Assembly: GCA_036553725.1 (NCBI GenBank)
Contig: DATBOO010000145.1
Location: 1-18,471, forward strand
DNA: 18,471 bases
Source: Bog-756 sp036553725
Lineage (GTDB): Bacteria > Actinomycetota > Acidimicrobiia > Acidimicrobiales > RAAP-2
Reading direction: 5' to 3'
The notes under the pieces were generated by a model. That model worked only from the letters and a program-made list of their open reading frames with translations, made no database searches and had not been told where the DNA came from. Each line of letters opens with the position of its first letter. Position 1 is the first letter of the stretch. This document shows positions 7,271 to 15,860 of this stretch, piece after piece. The position numbers and the translations under genes were made by a program.

Positions 7271-10200
7271 CTAGGTCCGGGGGATCTCCCGCTCGTCGTA
7301 CGTCTCGATCAGGTCGCCCTCTTTTAGGTCCTGGTAGTCGGACAGGCCGATTCCGCACTCGAAGCCGGACTGCACCTCGCGGGCGTCGTCCTTGAAGCGG
7401 CGGAGCGAGGTGACGGCGCCCTTCCAGATGACCACGCCGTCCCGGAGGAACCTGACCTTCGACCCCCTGGTGATGACGCCCTCCCGCACGTAGCAGCCGG
7501 CGATGGCACCGATGCGGGGCACCCGGAAGACCTGGCGGACCTCGGCCTCGCCGGTGACCGCCTCCTCGTAGACCGGTGACAACAGGCCGAGCATGGCCGC
7601 CTCGAGGTCCTCGAGCAGCTTGTAGATGATCTCGTACAGGCGGATCTCGACGTTGGCCTTGGCCGCCATCTCACGGGCCCGGCGGTCGGGGCGGACGTTG
7701 AAGCCGATGATCGCCGCCGCCGAGGCCTGGGCCAGCTGGACATCGTACTCGGTGATCCCGCCCACCCCCCGGTGGACGAAGCTGAGCTTGACGTCCTCCC
7801 GCTCGAGCTTGCGCAGGCTGTCGGTCACCGCCTCCAGCGAGCCGCGGACATCCGCTTTCAGGATGAGGTTGAGGGTGGCGGTCTCGCCCCGTTGGATCTG
7901 TTCGAACAGGTCCTCGAGCTTGGCCCCACCCAGGGCTGACGTGGCCGCCGGGACATGACCGGCCACCCGGTAGCGGTGGGCACGCGCCTCGCCGATAGTC
8001 CGCGCCTGGGCCAGTTCGGGGGCCACCCGGAACTCATCCCCGGCGTCGGGCGGCTCGGAGAACCCGAGCACCTGGACCGGGGTCGACGGGGATGCCTCCT
8101 TGATCTGGTCCCCGTGCTCGTCGACCAGGGCCTTGACCTTGCCCCAGGCCGCTCCGGCCACGATGGGATCGCCCACCCGGAGTGTGCCGCGCTCCACGAT
8201 GACCGAAGCCACCGGGCCCCGGCCGATCTCGAGCTCCGCCTCGAGGACGACGCCCCGGGCCCGTCCCTCGGGGCTGGCCACCAGCTCCTCGACTTCGGCC
8301 ACCAGGACGATCTGCTCGAGCAGGTCGTCGATGCCGAGATTCTGGAGGGCCGAGACCTCGACGGTGATGGTGTCCCCGCCCCACGTTTCGGGGACCAGTC
8401 CGTGCTCGGAGAGCTGCTGGAGCACCCGATTGGGATCGGCCTCCTCCCGGTCCACCTTGTTGACAGCGACCACGATGGGAACCTCGGCCGCCTTGGCGTG
8501 GTCGATGGCCTCGATGGTCTGGGGCATGACCCCGTCGTCCGCCGCCACGACCAGCACCACGATGTCGGTCACCTCTGCGCCGCGGGCCCGCATGGCGGTG
8601 AACGCCTCGTGGCCCGGGGTGTCGATGAAAGTGATCGGGTGGCCGTTCCACTCGACCTGGTAGGCGCCGATGTGCTGGGTGATCCCACCGGCCTCGCCCG
8701 CCACGACGTTGGCGGAACGGATACGGTCGAGCAGCAGGGTCTTGCCGTGGTCGACGTGGCCCATGACGGTGACCACCGGAGGCCGCGGCCGCAGGTCCTC
8801 CTCCGCCTCCTCTTCGTCGTCGTCGTCGAAGAACTTGGCCAGCAGCTCGGCCTCGCGCTCCTCTCCGGGGTCGACCAGACGGATGTCGGCGCCCAGCTCG
8901 GCGGCGAACAGGTCGATCATGTCGTCGGTCAGCGACTGGGTGGCGGTGACCATCTCGCCCTGGAGCAGCAGGAAGCGGATGACGTCCCCGGCCGAGCGGT
9001 TCAATTTGGGGCCGAGGTCACGGGCCGTGGAGCCGCGCTCGATGATGACTTCGGTGTCGGGCACCGGTGCGGTCGAGGGTGCGTAGGCGGTGAGCTGGGT
9101 CGGCTCGAGCTCCTCGAGGTTGCGGCGTCGGCGACGCGGCCGGCGTTGATTGGGGCGCCCGCGCCCTACCCCCGGACCTCCCCGTCCACCCGGTCCGCCC
9201 GGACCGCCGGGACCACCACCGGGACCTCCGCCCGGCCGTCCGGTGTATCCGCCTCCTCCGGGACGGCCTCCGAATCCTCCCCCGCCGGATCCGCCCGGGC
9301 CCCCGGTGCGCACCCCGCCGGAGCGCCCCGCGCCGGCACCCGGACCGCCGGTGCGCCCGGTGAATCCGCTCGATCCTCCCGGACGCGAGCCTCCCGGCGG
9401 CGGCCGTCGGCCTCCCGAACCGGGCGGCGGCGGGATGGGCTTGCCGGTCACCGATCGGGGTGGGCCGCCCGGAGGCGGGGGGATGGGCCGCCCCGAAGCA
9501 CTGGTCGGCGCGTGGACCGGCGCCGAGGGGGGCGTGCTCGGAGCCGTGGCCGTCGGATCCGGGGCCGTGGGCGCCAGCGGAGCGTGGGCGGCTGCCGGGG
9601 TGGCGATCGGGGACGTCCGCTCAGCCGGCGGGGCGGCGGCCGGAGCCACCGGAGCGGGCGCCCGGGCGGGGGGTGCCGGCGCGGCCGGGGCCTGTGCCGC
9701 AGGGGCTTGTGCGGCCGGTGCCGCAGGGGCTTGTGCGGCCGGTGCGGCAGGGGCTTGTGCGGCCGGTGCGGCCGGGACGACCGGAGCAGGGGGTCGGACC
9801 GGGGTGGTCGGAGCAGGCGGGCGGGCCGGGGTGACGGCTGCCGGCTGCTCGGAGGCCGGCCGGCTGGTGATCAGCCGTGCACCCGACCGCTTGACCGGTG
9901 GAGGCGTCGCCGGTCCCGGCAACGACCCGGCCCCCGCGGATGCGCCGGAGTCGGCGGCCGGCTCCTCAGGGGCGCCGACCGGCTTCCGGTCGGGGCCCGG
10001 TGCCCCGCCATCAGCGGTGGCGGTGGCGGCCACCTTCTTGGCCGGAGCCTTCTTCGTGGCCGCCGCCTTCTTGGCCGGAGCGGCGGGCTCCTCGGGCTGC
10101 ACCGGACGGCGGAGGCCCTCCCGGTCGGCCTTCCGACGGGCGCGGTCGGCCTGGGCGTCCTCGATGGACGACGAATGGCTCTTGACGCCCATGCCCAGGG

Positions 10201-10279
10201 ACAGGCAGAGGTCGAGCGCCTCCTTGTTGGTCAGACCGAGCTCGTGTGCGAGCTCGTAGACCCGGATCTTCTTCGGCAA
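7271..10279 (-). CDS. infB: Translation initiation factor IF-2
   Basis: A GTPase that brings fMet-tRNA to the 30S subunit and promotes 50S joining. An N-terminal IF2_N domain (MPKKIRVYELAHELGL) is followed by a lysine/alanine stretch, a long Ala/Pro-rich linker with repeats (about 165-205) and a Gly/Arg/Pro-rich stretch (about 285-380). A second IF2_N domain lies near 415-465. The G domain has GHVDHGKT (507-514), DTPGHEAF (from 553) and NKVD (607-610), followed by domains II-IV ending in the fMet-tRNA-binding C2 region. At 1002 residues it is long, as in other actinobacteria. The start is TTG at 10279. An in-frame TAA lies three codons upstream, so no ATG or GTG could be used without losing the conserved PKKIRVYELA block. 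It follows ylxR by 68 bases with no clear ribosome-binding site. Confidence 0.97.
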   Translation of the reverse strand: MPKKIRVYELAHELGLTNKEALDLCLSLGMGVKSHSSSIEDAQADRARRKADREGLRRPVQPEEPAAPAKKAAATKKAPAKKVAATATADGGAPGPDRKPVGAPEEPAADSGASAGAGSLPGPATPPPVKRSGARLITSRPASEQPAAVTPARPPAPTTPVRPPAPVVPAAPAAQAPAAPAAQAPAAPAAQAPAAQAPAAPAPPARAPAPVAPAAAPPAERTSPIATPAAAHAPLAPTAPDPTATAPSTPPSAPVHAPTSASGRPIPPPPGGPPRSVTGKPIPPPPGSGGRRPPPGGSRPGGSSGFTGRTGGPGAGAGRSGGVRTGGPGGSGGGGFGGRPGGGGYTGRPGGGPGGGPGGPGGPGGRGGPGVGRGRPNQRRPRRRRRNLEELEPTQLTAYAPSTAPVPDTEVIIERGSTARDLGPKLNRSAGDVIRFLLLQGEMVTATQSLTDDMIDLFAAELGADIRLVDPGEEREAELLAKFFDDDDEEEAEEDLRPRPPVVTVMGHVDHGKTLLLDRIRSANVVAGEAGGITQHIGAYQVEWNGHPITFIDTPGHEAFTAMRARGAEVTDIVVLVVAADDGVMPQTIEAIDHAKAAEVPIVVAVNKVDREEADPNRVLQQLSEHGLVPETWGGDTITVEVSALQNLGIDDLLEQIVLVAEVEELVASPEGRARGVVLEAELEIGRGPVASVIVERGTLRVGDPIVAGAAWGKVKALVDEHGDQIKEASPSTPVQVLGFSEPPDAGDEFRVAPELAQARTIGEARAHRYRVAGHVPAATSALGGAKLEDLFEQIQRGETATLNLILKADVRGSLEAVTDSLRKLEREDVKLSFVHRGVGGITEYDVQLAQASAAAIIGFNVRPDRRAREMAAKANVEIRLYEIIYKLLEDLEAAMLGLLSPVYEEAVTGEAEVRQVFRVPRIGAIAGCYVREGVITRGSKVRFLRDGVVIWKGAVTSLRRFKDDAREVQSGFECGIGLSDYQDLKEGDLIETYDEREIPRT
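9699..9770. repeat. Three 24-bp tandem repeats within infB
   Basis: Units at 9699-9722, 9723-9746 and 9747-9770 differ by a single base. On the coding strand each unit encodes eight residues of the Ala/Pro/Gln-rich linker of IF-2. The repeat keeps the reading frame, so copy number can vary without harming the gene. Confidence 0.9.
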
Positions 10280-10347
10280 CGGCTGTTACTGCCCTTCATT
10301 CACGTCGTAGGTGCCGATACGCACACACGACCATCCATTCTCGCACA

Positions 10348-10637
10348 TCACGGGACCGGACCCTCCGAGCCCGGTCCGGCGTTCTCGCCCCGAGGGGACC
10401 GGAGGGCGGCCCGCAACCCTTCGACTTGCGAGTCCTCCATCTGAGTTCGGAGCGCCCGGTCGAACGCCCGTCGCTTCACCGCCAACTCCAGGCACGACGG
10501 GGAGCCCCGACAGAGCCATGCCCCCCGGCCCGGGTGGCCGCGGCCCACCACCAGGGAACCGTCACCGGAACGTGTCACCCGGACCAGCAGGTCCGAAGAC
10601 CCGGTCCGCCGGCACCCGACACAGGTCCGGATCGGGG

Positions 10638-10641
<4 letters not shown>
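10348..10641 (-). CDS. ylxR: YlxR/RnpM-family RNA-binding protein, non-canonical start
   Basis: Small nucleic-acid-binding protein (DUF448) encoded between nusA and infB in most bacteria. The Bacillus subtilis homologue (RnpM) binds RNase P RNA and lowers its activity. Reading in frame gives APIRTCVGCRRTGSSDLLVRV, then GRGHPGRGAWLC and CLELAVKRRAFDRALR, which are the family hallmarks. No ATG, GTG, TTG or CTG lies in frame between an upstream TGA and the conserved RTCVGCR block. The best initiator is GTA at 10641-10639: it overlaps the nusA stop as GTAG, mirroring the ATGA and GTGA junctions in this operon, and GAGGAGG ends four bases ahead. That gives 97 residues. The first canonical start is GTG at 10578, which would delete the CVGC motif. 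An ATC at 10635 or a base error in the assembly are alternatives. Confidence 0.85.
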
Positions 10642-11950
<1,309 letters not shown>

Positions 11951-11954
<4 letters not shown>

Positions 11955-12496
11955 GGGGTTGCGACCTGCTTCCTCGTCTTCGTCGTCCCGGGCGCCGACG
12001 CCTTCCTCGGGGTCGCAGACTTGGGGCCCTTTGCGCCCGGTCGCGGCTCGGGCCCCCAGGCGAAGACCGTGCGGGCCCGGTCGATGTCGCAGTAGGCCAG
12101 TCGGGTCTGCTCGTCGGCCCGACCGTCCACGGCCAGCACCAGCCCCTCCTCGTCGGCGGCCACCAATTCGCCCCGGAGCCGGCGGTCCCCCGGCACCTGG
12201 GGCCGGGTCTTGACGGTCACCGTCTCGCCGATGGCGCGGGCGAAGTGGTCGGGCGACCGCAGGGTGCGCTCGAGGCCCGGGCTCGAGACCTCGAGGGTGT
12301 ATCGGCCCGGAATGGGGTCGAGGTCGTCGAGGAGGGTCGACACCACCCTGTTGGCCTCGGTCAGCGCCTCGAGATCGACGCCACCCTCCTGGTCCACCGT
12401 GACCAGGAGGACACCGGCGCGCAGCTCCACGTCGACCAGTTCGAGATCGGAGGCGGCGACCGCCGGCTGGAGCGCAGCAAAGAGGTCGTCGGTCAT
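11951..12496 (-). CDS. rimP: Ribosome maturation factor RimP
   Basis: Helps assemble the 30S subunit by assisting protein binding to the 16S rRNA central region. The 181-residue protein shows the family blocks LELVDVELRAGVLLVTVDQEGGVDLEALTEANRVVSTLLD and YTLEVSSPGLERTLRSPDHFARAIG. It ends in a basic tail (GPKSATPRKASAPGTTKTRKQ). The ATG at 12496 was chosen because GGAGGAGG lies at 12505-12512, eight bases ahead. An in-frame start at 12586 would add 30 residues with no such support. Its stop overlaps the nusA start. It is the first gene of the rimP-nusA-ylxR-infB-rbfA-truB operon and has a 190-base leader with hairpins. Confidence 0.95.
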
Positions 12497-12549
12497 GTGG
12501 GCTGCCTCCTCCAGTCTCGATGTCGGCTGCGGTTGGACGTCGTGTGTTC

Positions 12550-12666
12550 TCACTCCGGCGATCGGCCGGGCGAACTGCCCGGCCAAAGCCTGTTCCGCCC
12601 TTCGTTCGAAGCGTTCCGGACCAAAACAAAAGCGTGGGCTGTCCGCCCACGCTTCGTCAGCGCCAC
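12550..12666 (-). CDS. Possible small upstream ORF in the rimP leader
   Basis: A GTG at 12666 preceded by GGAG at four bases opens a 38-codon frame that reads through the leader terminator hairpin and stops at 12550, ahead of rimP. It has no recognisable homology. Its interest is positional: ribosomes on it would cover the hairpin. An overlapping GTG at 12671 would give only four residues. It may not be translated. Confidence 0.2.
   Translation of the reverse strand: MALTKRGRTAHAFVLVRNASNEGRNRLWPGSSPGRSPE
12564..12584. other. GC-rich hairpin in the rimP leader
   Basis: GGCCGGGC (12564-12571) and GCCCGGCC (12577-12584) form a perfect eight-base stem with a five-base loop. It sits between the terminator-like hairpin and the rimP ribosome-binding site. 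No U-tract follows on the minus strand. Confidence 0.6.
12621..12654 (-). terminator. Intrinsic terminator-like hairpin between proS and rimP
   Basis: Reading the minus strand, AAGCGTGGGC and GCCCACGCTT form a ten-base stem with a five-base loop, and the RNA continues UUUGUUUUGG. This is the only clear intrinsic terminator in the window. It lies about 135 bases past the proS stop, so it can end proS transcripts. It also lies downstream of the candidate rimP promoter, so rimP-operon transcripts must pass it. Confidence 0.75.
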
Positions 12667-12694
12667 TTCACTCCAACCGAACGGCAGGTGCACG

Positions 12695-12724
12695 AGTATA
12701 GCAGCGCCGCTTCCGCGCTGTAAA
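12695..12724 (-). promoter_or_regulatory. Strong candidate promoter for the rimP-nusA operon
   Basis: On the minus strand TTTACA (12724-12719) and TATACT (12700-12695) are separated by 18 bases. Each is one mismatch from the housekeeping consensus, the best promoter match in the window. Initiation near 12688 would give a leader of about 190 bases before rimP, containing the terminator-like hairpin from about base 34. Confidence 0.7.
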
Positions 12725-12789
12725 CGCCTTGACGTGCGAATTCACCGCGGTTTGGGGACAGAACCGCCCCTCCGGCCGATCCGAGCCGT

Positions 12790-14502
12790 TTAGCCGGCGA
12801 CGAGGTCCTCGGCGGCGGCGTCGACCGGCAGTTCCCGTTCTTCCCCGGTGGCCCGCGACCGCCATTCCAGGACGCCCCGGGCCAACCCCTTGGACCCGAC
12901 CACCAACCGGGCGGGCGCCCCGAGCAGGTCGGCATCGGCGAACTTGACCCCCGGGGACACGTCGCGATCGTCGTAGAGGACCTCGATCCCGGCCGCCACC
13001 AGGCGTTCGTAGACCCGGTCGGCGGCGTCCCCGACCTCGGGGGACCGCCCGGCGCCCAGTGCCGCCAGATGCACCTGGTAGGGCGCGGCCTCCCGGGGCC
13101 ACATCAGGCCCCGATCGTCGTGGTGCTCCTCGGCCACCACTGCCAGCAGCCGGCTCACCCCCATGCCGTAGCAGCCCATCGAGAAGATCTCCTCCCCGCC
13201 GTCCTCGGCCACGAAGTCCGAACCGGGCATGACCTCGGAGTATTTCTGGCCCAGCTGGAAGGTGTGGGCCGCCTCGACCGCCCGGACCAGTTCGATGCCC
13301 GTTCCGCAGTGGGGACAGTCGTCGCCGGTGACGACCTGGGCGAAGGAGCCCCACTCGTCCACCGTGAAGTCGCGGCCGAGCAGGGCTCCGGTCAGGTGGT
13401 GGTCCAGCCGGTTGCCCCCCACGATCCAGGGGCCGTCCCGGGCCACGTCGAGGTCGGCGACCACCCTCACGCCGCGCTGTTGCTGGTCGGAGGGGCCGAT
13501 ATAGCCCTTGACCAGGCTCGGATGGTCGGCGAAGTCCGCGTCCTCGAACAGCCGCCACCCGCTCGGGAGCCGGGCCTCGCGGTCGCCGGGGACCACGAGG
13601 ACGGTCGGTCGGCCCCCGGCGTCGAACACGGCCAGGCTCTTCAGGAAGTCGGCCGCCACCACCCCTTGGTCGCCGAAGTAGGCGACCACGTCGGTGATCC
13701 CTGGGCGACCCGGCGTGTGGTGGTCGACCAGCGGCGCGGTCGAGGCTCGGGTGCCGTCGCCGCCGGCCACCCTGGCCACCCCCCTGGTGGCGGCCTCGAC
13801 ATTGGCGGCGTACCCGCAGGAGGGACACGAGACGAAGTGGTCCTCGCCCACGGCCGAGGGCACCATGAACTCGTGGTTGACGTCGCCCCCGATGGCGCCC
13901 GACTCTGCCTCGACCGGCGTCACCTCGAGGCCCAGGCGCCCGAAGATCCGGAGATAGGCGTCGAAGACCGCCCGGTAGGAGACCTGCATGGCCTCCCGGT
14001 CCACGTCGAAGGAGTAGGCGTCGGCCATGATCAGCTCACGGGTTCGCAGCAGGCCGAAGCGGGGCCTGGCCTCGTCTCGGAATTTGACCTGGATCTGGTA
14101 GACGGTCAGCGGCAGCTGCCGGTAGGAGTCGACCTCGGCTCCCACGGTGACGGTGACCACCTCCTCGTGGGTGGGCCCGAGCACGAAGGTCCCGCCCCGG
14201 GCGTCCACGGTCATGGCCGGGAGGGCGTCGCTCCCGAACATGGCGGCCCGTCCGGACCGTTCCCACAGCTCGATGGGATGGAGGGCGGGCAGCAGCAGCT
14301 CCTGGCACCCGGCGGCGTCGAGCTCCTCCCGGATCACCGCCTCCACCCGGTGCAGGACCCGTAGCCCGAGGGGGAGGAAGGAGTACACACCCGAGGCCAG
14401 ACGCCGGATGTATCCCGCCCGGACCAGCAGCTGGTGGCTGACCACCTCGGCGTCGGCCGGCGCTTCACGCAGGGTGCGGACCAGGAGCCGGGACATGCGC
14501 AT
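12790..14502 (-). CDS. proS: Prolyl-tRNA synthetase, bacterial type with editing domain
   Basis: Class II enzyme that charges tRNA-Pro and edits Ala-tRNA-Pro. The N-terminus MSRLLVRTLREAPADAEVVSHQLLVRAGYIRRLASGVYSFLPLGLRVL is typical. Motif 1 is near VIREELDAAGCQELLLPALHP (57-76), motif 2 lies in VYQIQVKFRDEARPRFGLLRTREL (134-157), and motif 3 follows GCYGMGVSRLLAVVAEEHHDDRGLMWP (443-469). The INS editing domain sits between (about 225-395) and includes FLKSLAVF with its conserved lysine. Cys pairs occur at CPSCG (226-230) and CPHCG (396-400). The length is the usual 570. The ATG at 14502 is preferred, with a second ATG two codons later. TAGGAT eight bases upstream could serve as a -10 for a near-leaderless message, or its AGGA as a weak ribosome site. 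Confidence 0.97.
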   Translation of the reverse strand: MRMSRLLVRTLREAPADAEVVSHQLLVRAGYIRRLASGVYSFLPLGLRVLHRVEAVIREELDAAGCQELLLPALHPIELWERSGRAAMFGSDALPAMTVDARGGTFVLGPTHEEVVTVTVGAEVDSYRQLPLTVYQIQVKFRDEARPRFGLLRTRELIMADAYSFDVDREAMQVSYRAVFDAYLRIFGRLGLEVTPVEAESGAIGGDVNHEFMVPSAVGEDHFVSCPSCGYAANVEAATRGVARVAGGDGTRASTAPLVDHHTPGRPGITDVVAYFGDQGVVAADFLKSLAVFDAGGRPTVLVVPGDREARLPSGWRLFEDADFADHPSLVKGYIGPSDQQQRGVRVVADLDVARDGPWIVGGNRLDHHLTGALLGRDFTVDEWGSFAQVVTGDDCPHCGTGIELVRAVEAAHTFQLGQKYSEVMPGSDFVAEDGGEEIFSMGCYGMGVSRLLAVVAEEHHDDRGLMWPREAAPYQVHLAALGAGRSPEVGDAADRVYERLVAAGIEVLYDDRDVSPGVKFADADLLGAPARLVVGSKGLARGVLEWRSRATGEERELPVDAAAEDLVAG

Positions 14503-14510
14503 GGTCGGCG

Positions 14511-14516
14511 ATCCTA
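14511..14516 (-). promoter_or_regulatory. Candidate -10 box for proS
   Basis: TAGGAT on the minus strand ends eight bases before the proS ATG. It fits TANNNT and would give a leader of zero to two bases. The same letters contain AGGA, so it could instead be a weak ribosome-binding site. Confidence 0.3.
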
Positions 14517-14558
14517 CCGGCCACCACCCCGGGGCCCCAGCCCTCGGCGGTCCTCCGG

Positions 14559-15803
14559 TCAGTCAGGCTCGGGGTCGGTGCCGTACTTCTTGCGGATGAG
14601 GTCCACCTTGGTCTCCGAGGCGTTGGCGTCCTCGCCCTGGGCCTCGATCAGCGCCCTCCGGTCCGCGTCCGCCTCCGACTCGGCACCGGAGTCGGCCGCG
14701 GCCAGCCGGGCCTCCACCCCCTCGGTGACCAGCTTCTCCGCTTCGGCCACCAGGGCCTCGACCATCTCGTCCTCCGGGACGACCCGGACGATCTTTCCCT
14801 TGATGAACAGGTGGCCCCGCCGGCGGCCGGCGGCGATGCCCAGGTCGGCCTCGCGCGCCTCGCCGGGGCCGTTGACCACGCAGCCCATCACCGCCACCTG
14901 GATGGGCAGGTTGCGGTCCTCGAGGGCACGCTGGGCGGCGTTGGCCACGGCGATGACGTCGATCTCGGCCCGTCCGCAGCTCGGGCAGGCGATCAGGTCG
15001 AGGCCCTTGCGTTCGCGTAGGCCGAGGGCCTCCAGCAGCTGCCGCCCGGCCCGCGCCTCTTCGACCGGGTCGGCGGTGAGCGAGTAGCGGATGGTGTCGC
15101 CGATCCCCTCGGCCAGCAGGGTGGCGATCCCGGCGGTGCCCTTCAGGAGGCCGGCGGGGGGAGGGCCCGCCTCGGTCACCCCGAGGTGCAACGGGTGGTC
15201 GAAGGTCTCCGAGGCCAGCCGGTAGGCCTCGATCATCAACGGCACCGACGATGCCTTCACCGAGATCTTGACATCGTCGAATCCCACCTCGGAGAAGAAC
15301 GACAGCTCCATCCGGGCCGACTCGACCAGCGCTTCGGGGGTGGCACCGCCGAACCGCTTGTACAGGTCCGGGTGGAGGGAGCCGGCATTGACGCCGATCC
15401 GGATGGGCACCCCCCTGTCCTTGGCCTCGGCCGCCACCTGCTTGATCTCCACCTCCTTGCGCAGATTGCCGGGGTTGAGCCGCAGGCCCTGTACCCCGGC
15501 CTCCAGGGCGGCCAGGGCCATCTCGTGGTGGAAGTGGATGTCGGCGATGATCGGCACCGGCGAGCGGGGCAGGATCCGGGCCAGCCCCTCGGCCGCCGCC
15601 TCCTCGTTGCAGGTGCACCGCACCAGGTCCGCGCCCGCCGCCGCCAGGGCGTAGATCTGGGACAGGGTGGCCTCGGCGTCGGCAGTCTTGGTGGTGGTCA
15701 TCGACTGCACGGTGACCGGCGCCCCGCCCCCCACGGCCACGTCGCCCACCCGGATCTGGCGGGTCGGGCGCCGCTCGGTGGTCGTCCAAGCCGTGCGTCC
15801 CAT
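14559..15803 (-). CDS. ispG: 4-hydroxy-3-methylbut-2-enyl diphosphate synthase
   Basis: Reduces 2-C-methylerythritol 2,4-cyclodiphosphate to HMBPP in the MEP isoprenoid pathway, using a [4Fe-4S] cluster. The cluster ligands are visible as CPSCGR (Cys273, Cys276) and GCVVNGPGE (Cys308, Glu315). The TIM-barrel half begins with VQSMTTTKTADAEATLSQI and includes GLRLNPGN and RIGVNAGS. The protein has 414 residues, with an acidic extension of about 45 residues after the core. Two extra cysteines occur at 63 and 65 (VRCTCNE). The ATG at 15803 has TAGACT six bases upstream, suggesting a leaderless message. It lies between rseP and proS on the same strand. Confidence 0.97.
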   Translation of the reverse strand: MGRTAWTTTERRPTRQIRVGDVAVGGGAPVTVQSMTTTKTADAEATLSQIYALAAAGADLVRCTCNEEAAAEGLARILPRSPVPIIADIHFHHEMALAALEAGVQGLRLNPGNLRKEVEIKQVAAEAKDRGVPIRIGVNAGSLHPDLYKRFGGATPEALVESARMELSFFSEVGFDDVKISVKASSVPLMIEAYRLASETFDHPLHLGVTEAGPPPAGLLKGTAGIATLLAEGIGDTIRYSLTADPVEEARAGRQLLEALGLRERKGLDLIACPSCGRAEIDVIAVANAAQRALEDRNLPIQVAVMGCVVNGPGEAREADLGIAAGRRRGHLFIKGKIVRVVPEDEMVEALVAEAEKLVTEGVEARLAAADSGAESEADADRRALIEAQGEDANASETKVDLIRKKYGTDPEPD

Positions 15804-15809
15804 GTCCTC

Positions 15810-15815
15810 AGTCTA
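15810..15815 (-). promoter_or_regulatory. Candidate -10 box for ispG (leaderless)
   Basis: TAGACT on the minus strand is separated from the ispG ATG by six bases, the spacing expected for a leaderless transcript. The intervening GAGGAC is too close to the ATG to be a good ribosome-binding site. No -35 was recognised. Confidence 0.45.
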
Positions 15816-15860
15816 CCGGGGCACCGTCAGACCCCTGGGCCGGCCGCCGTCGGTCCGCGC

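Noticed and set aside
9699..9770. CRISPR or mobile repeat from the 24-bp units
   Set aside because: The units are directly tandem without spacers and encode an in-frame Ala/Pro linker of IF-2.
7955..10444. Long open frame (829 codons) on the plus strand opposite infB
   Set aside because: It is antisense to a clear IF-2 gene. The translation is low-complexity Arg/Gly/Asp-rich text with no domain, as expected from GC-rich antisense frames.
11955..12650. NusA N-terminal extension to 12650
   Set aside because: The extension overlaps rimP entirely in another frame and has no NusA similarity. The ATG at 11954 overlapping the rimP stop is far better supported.
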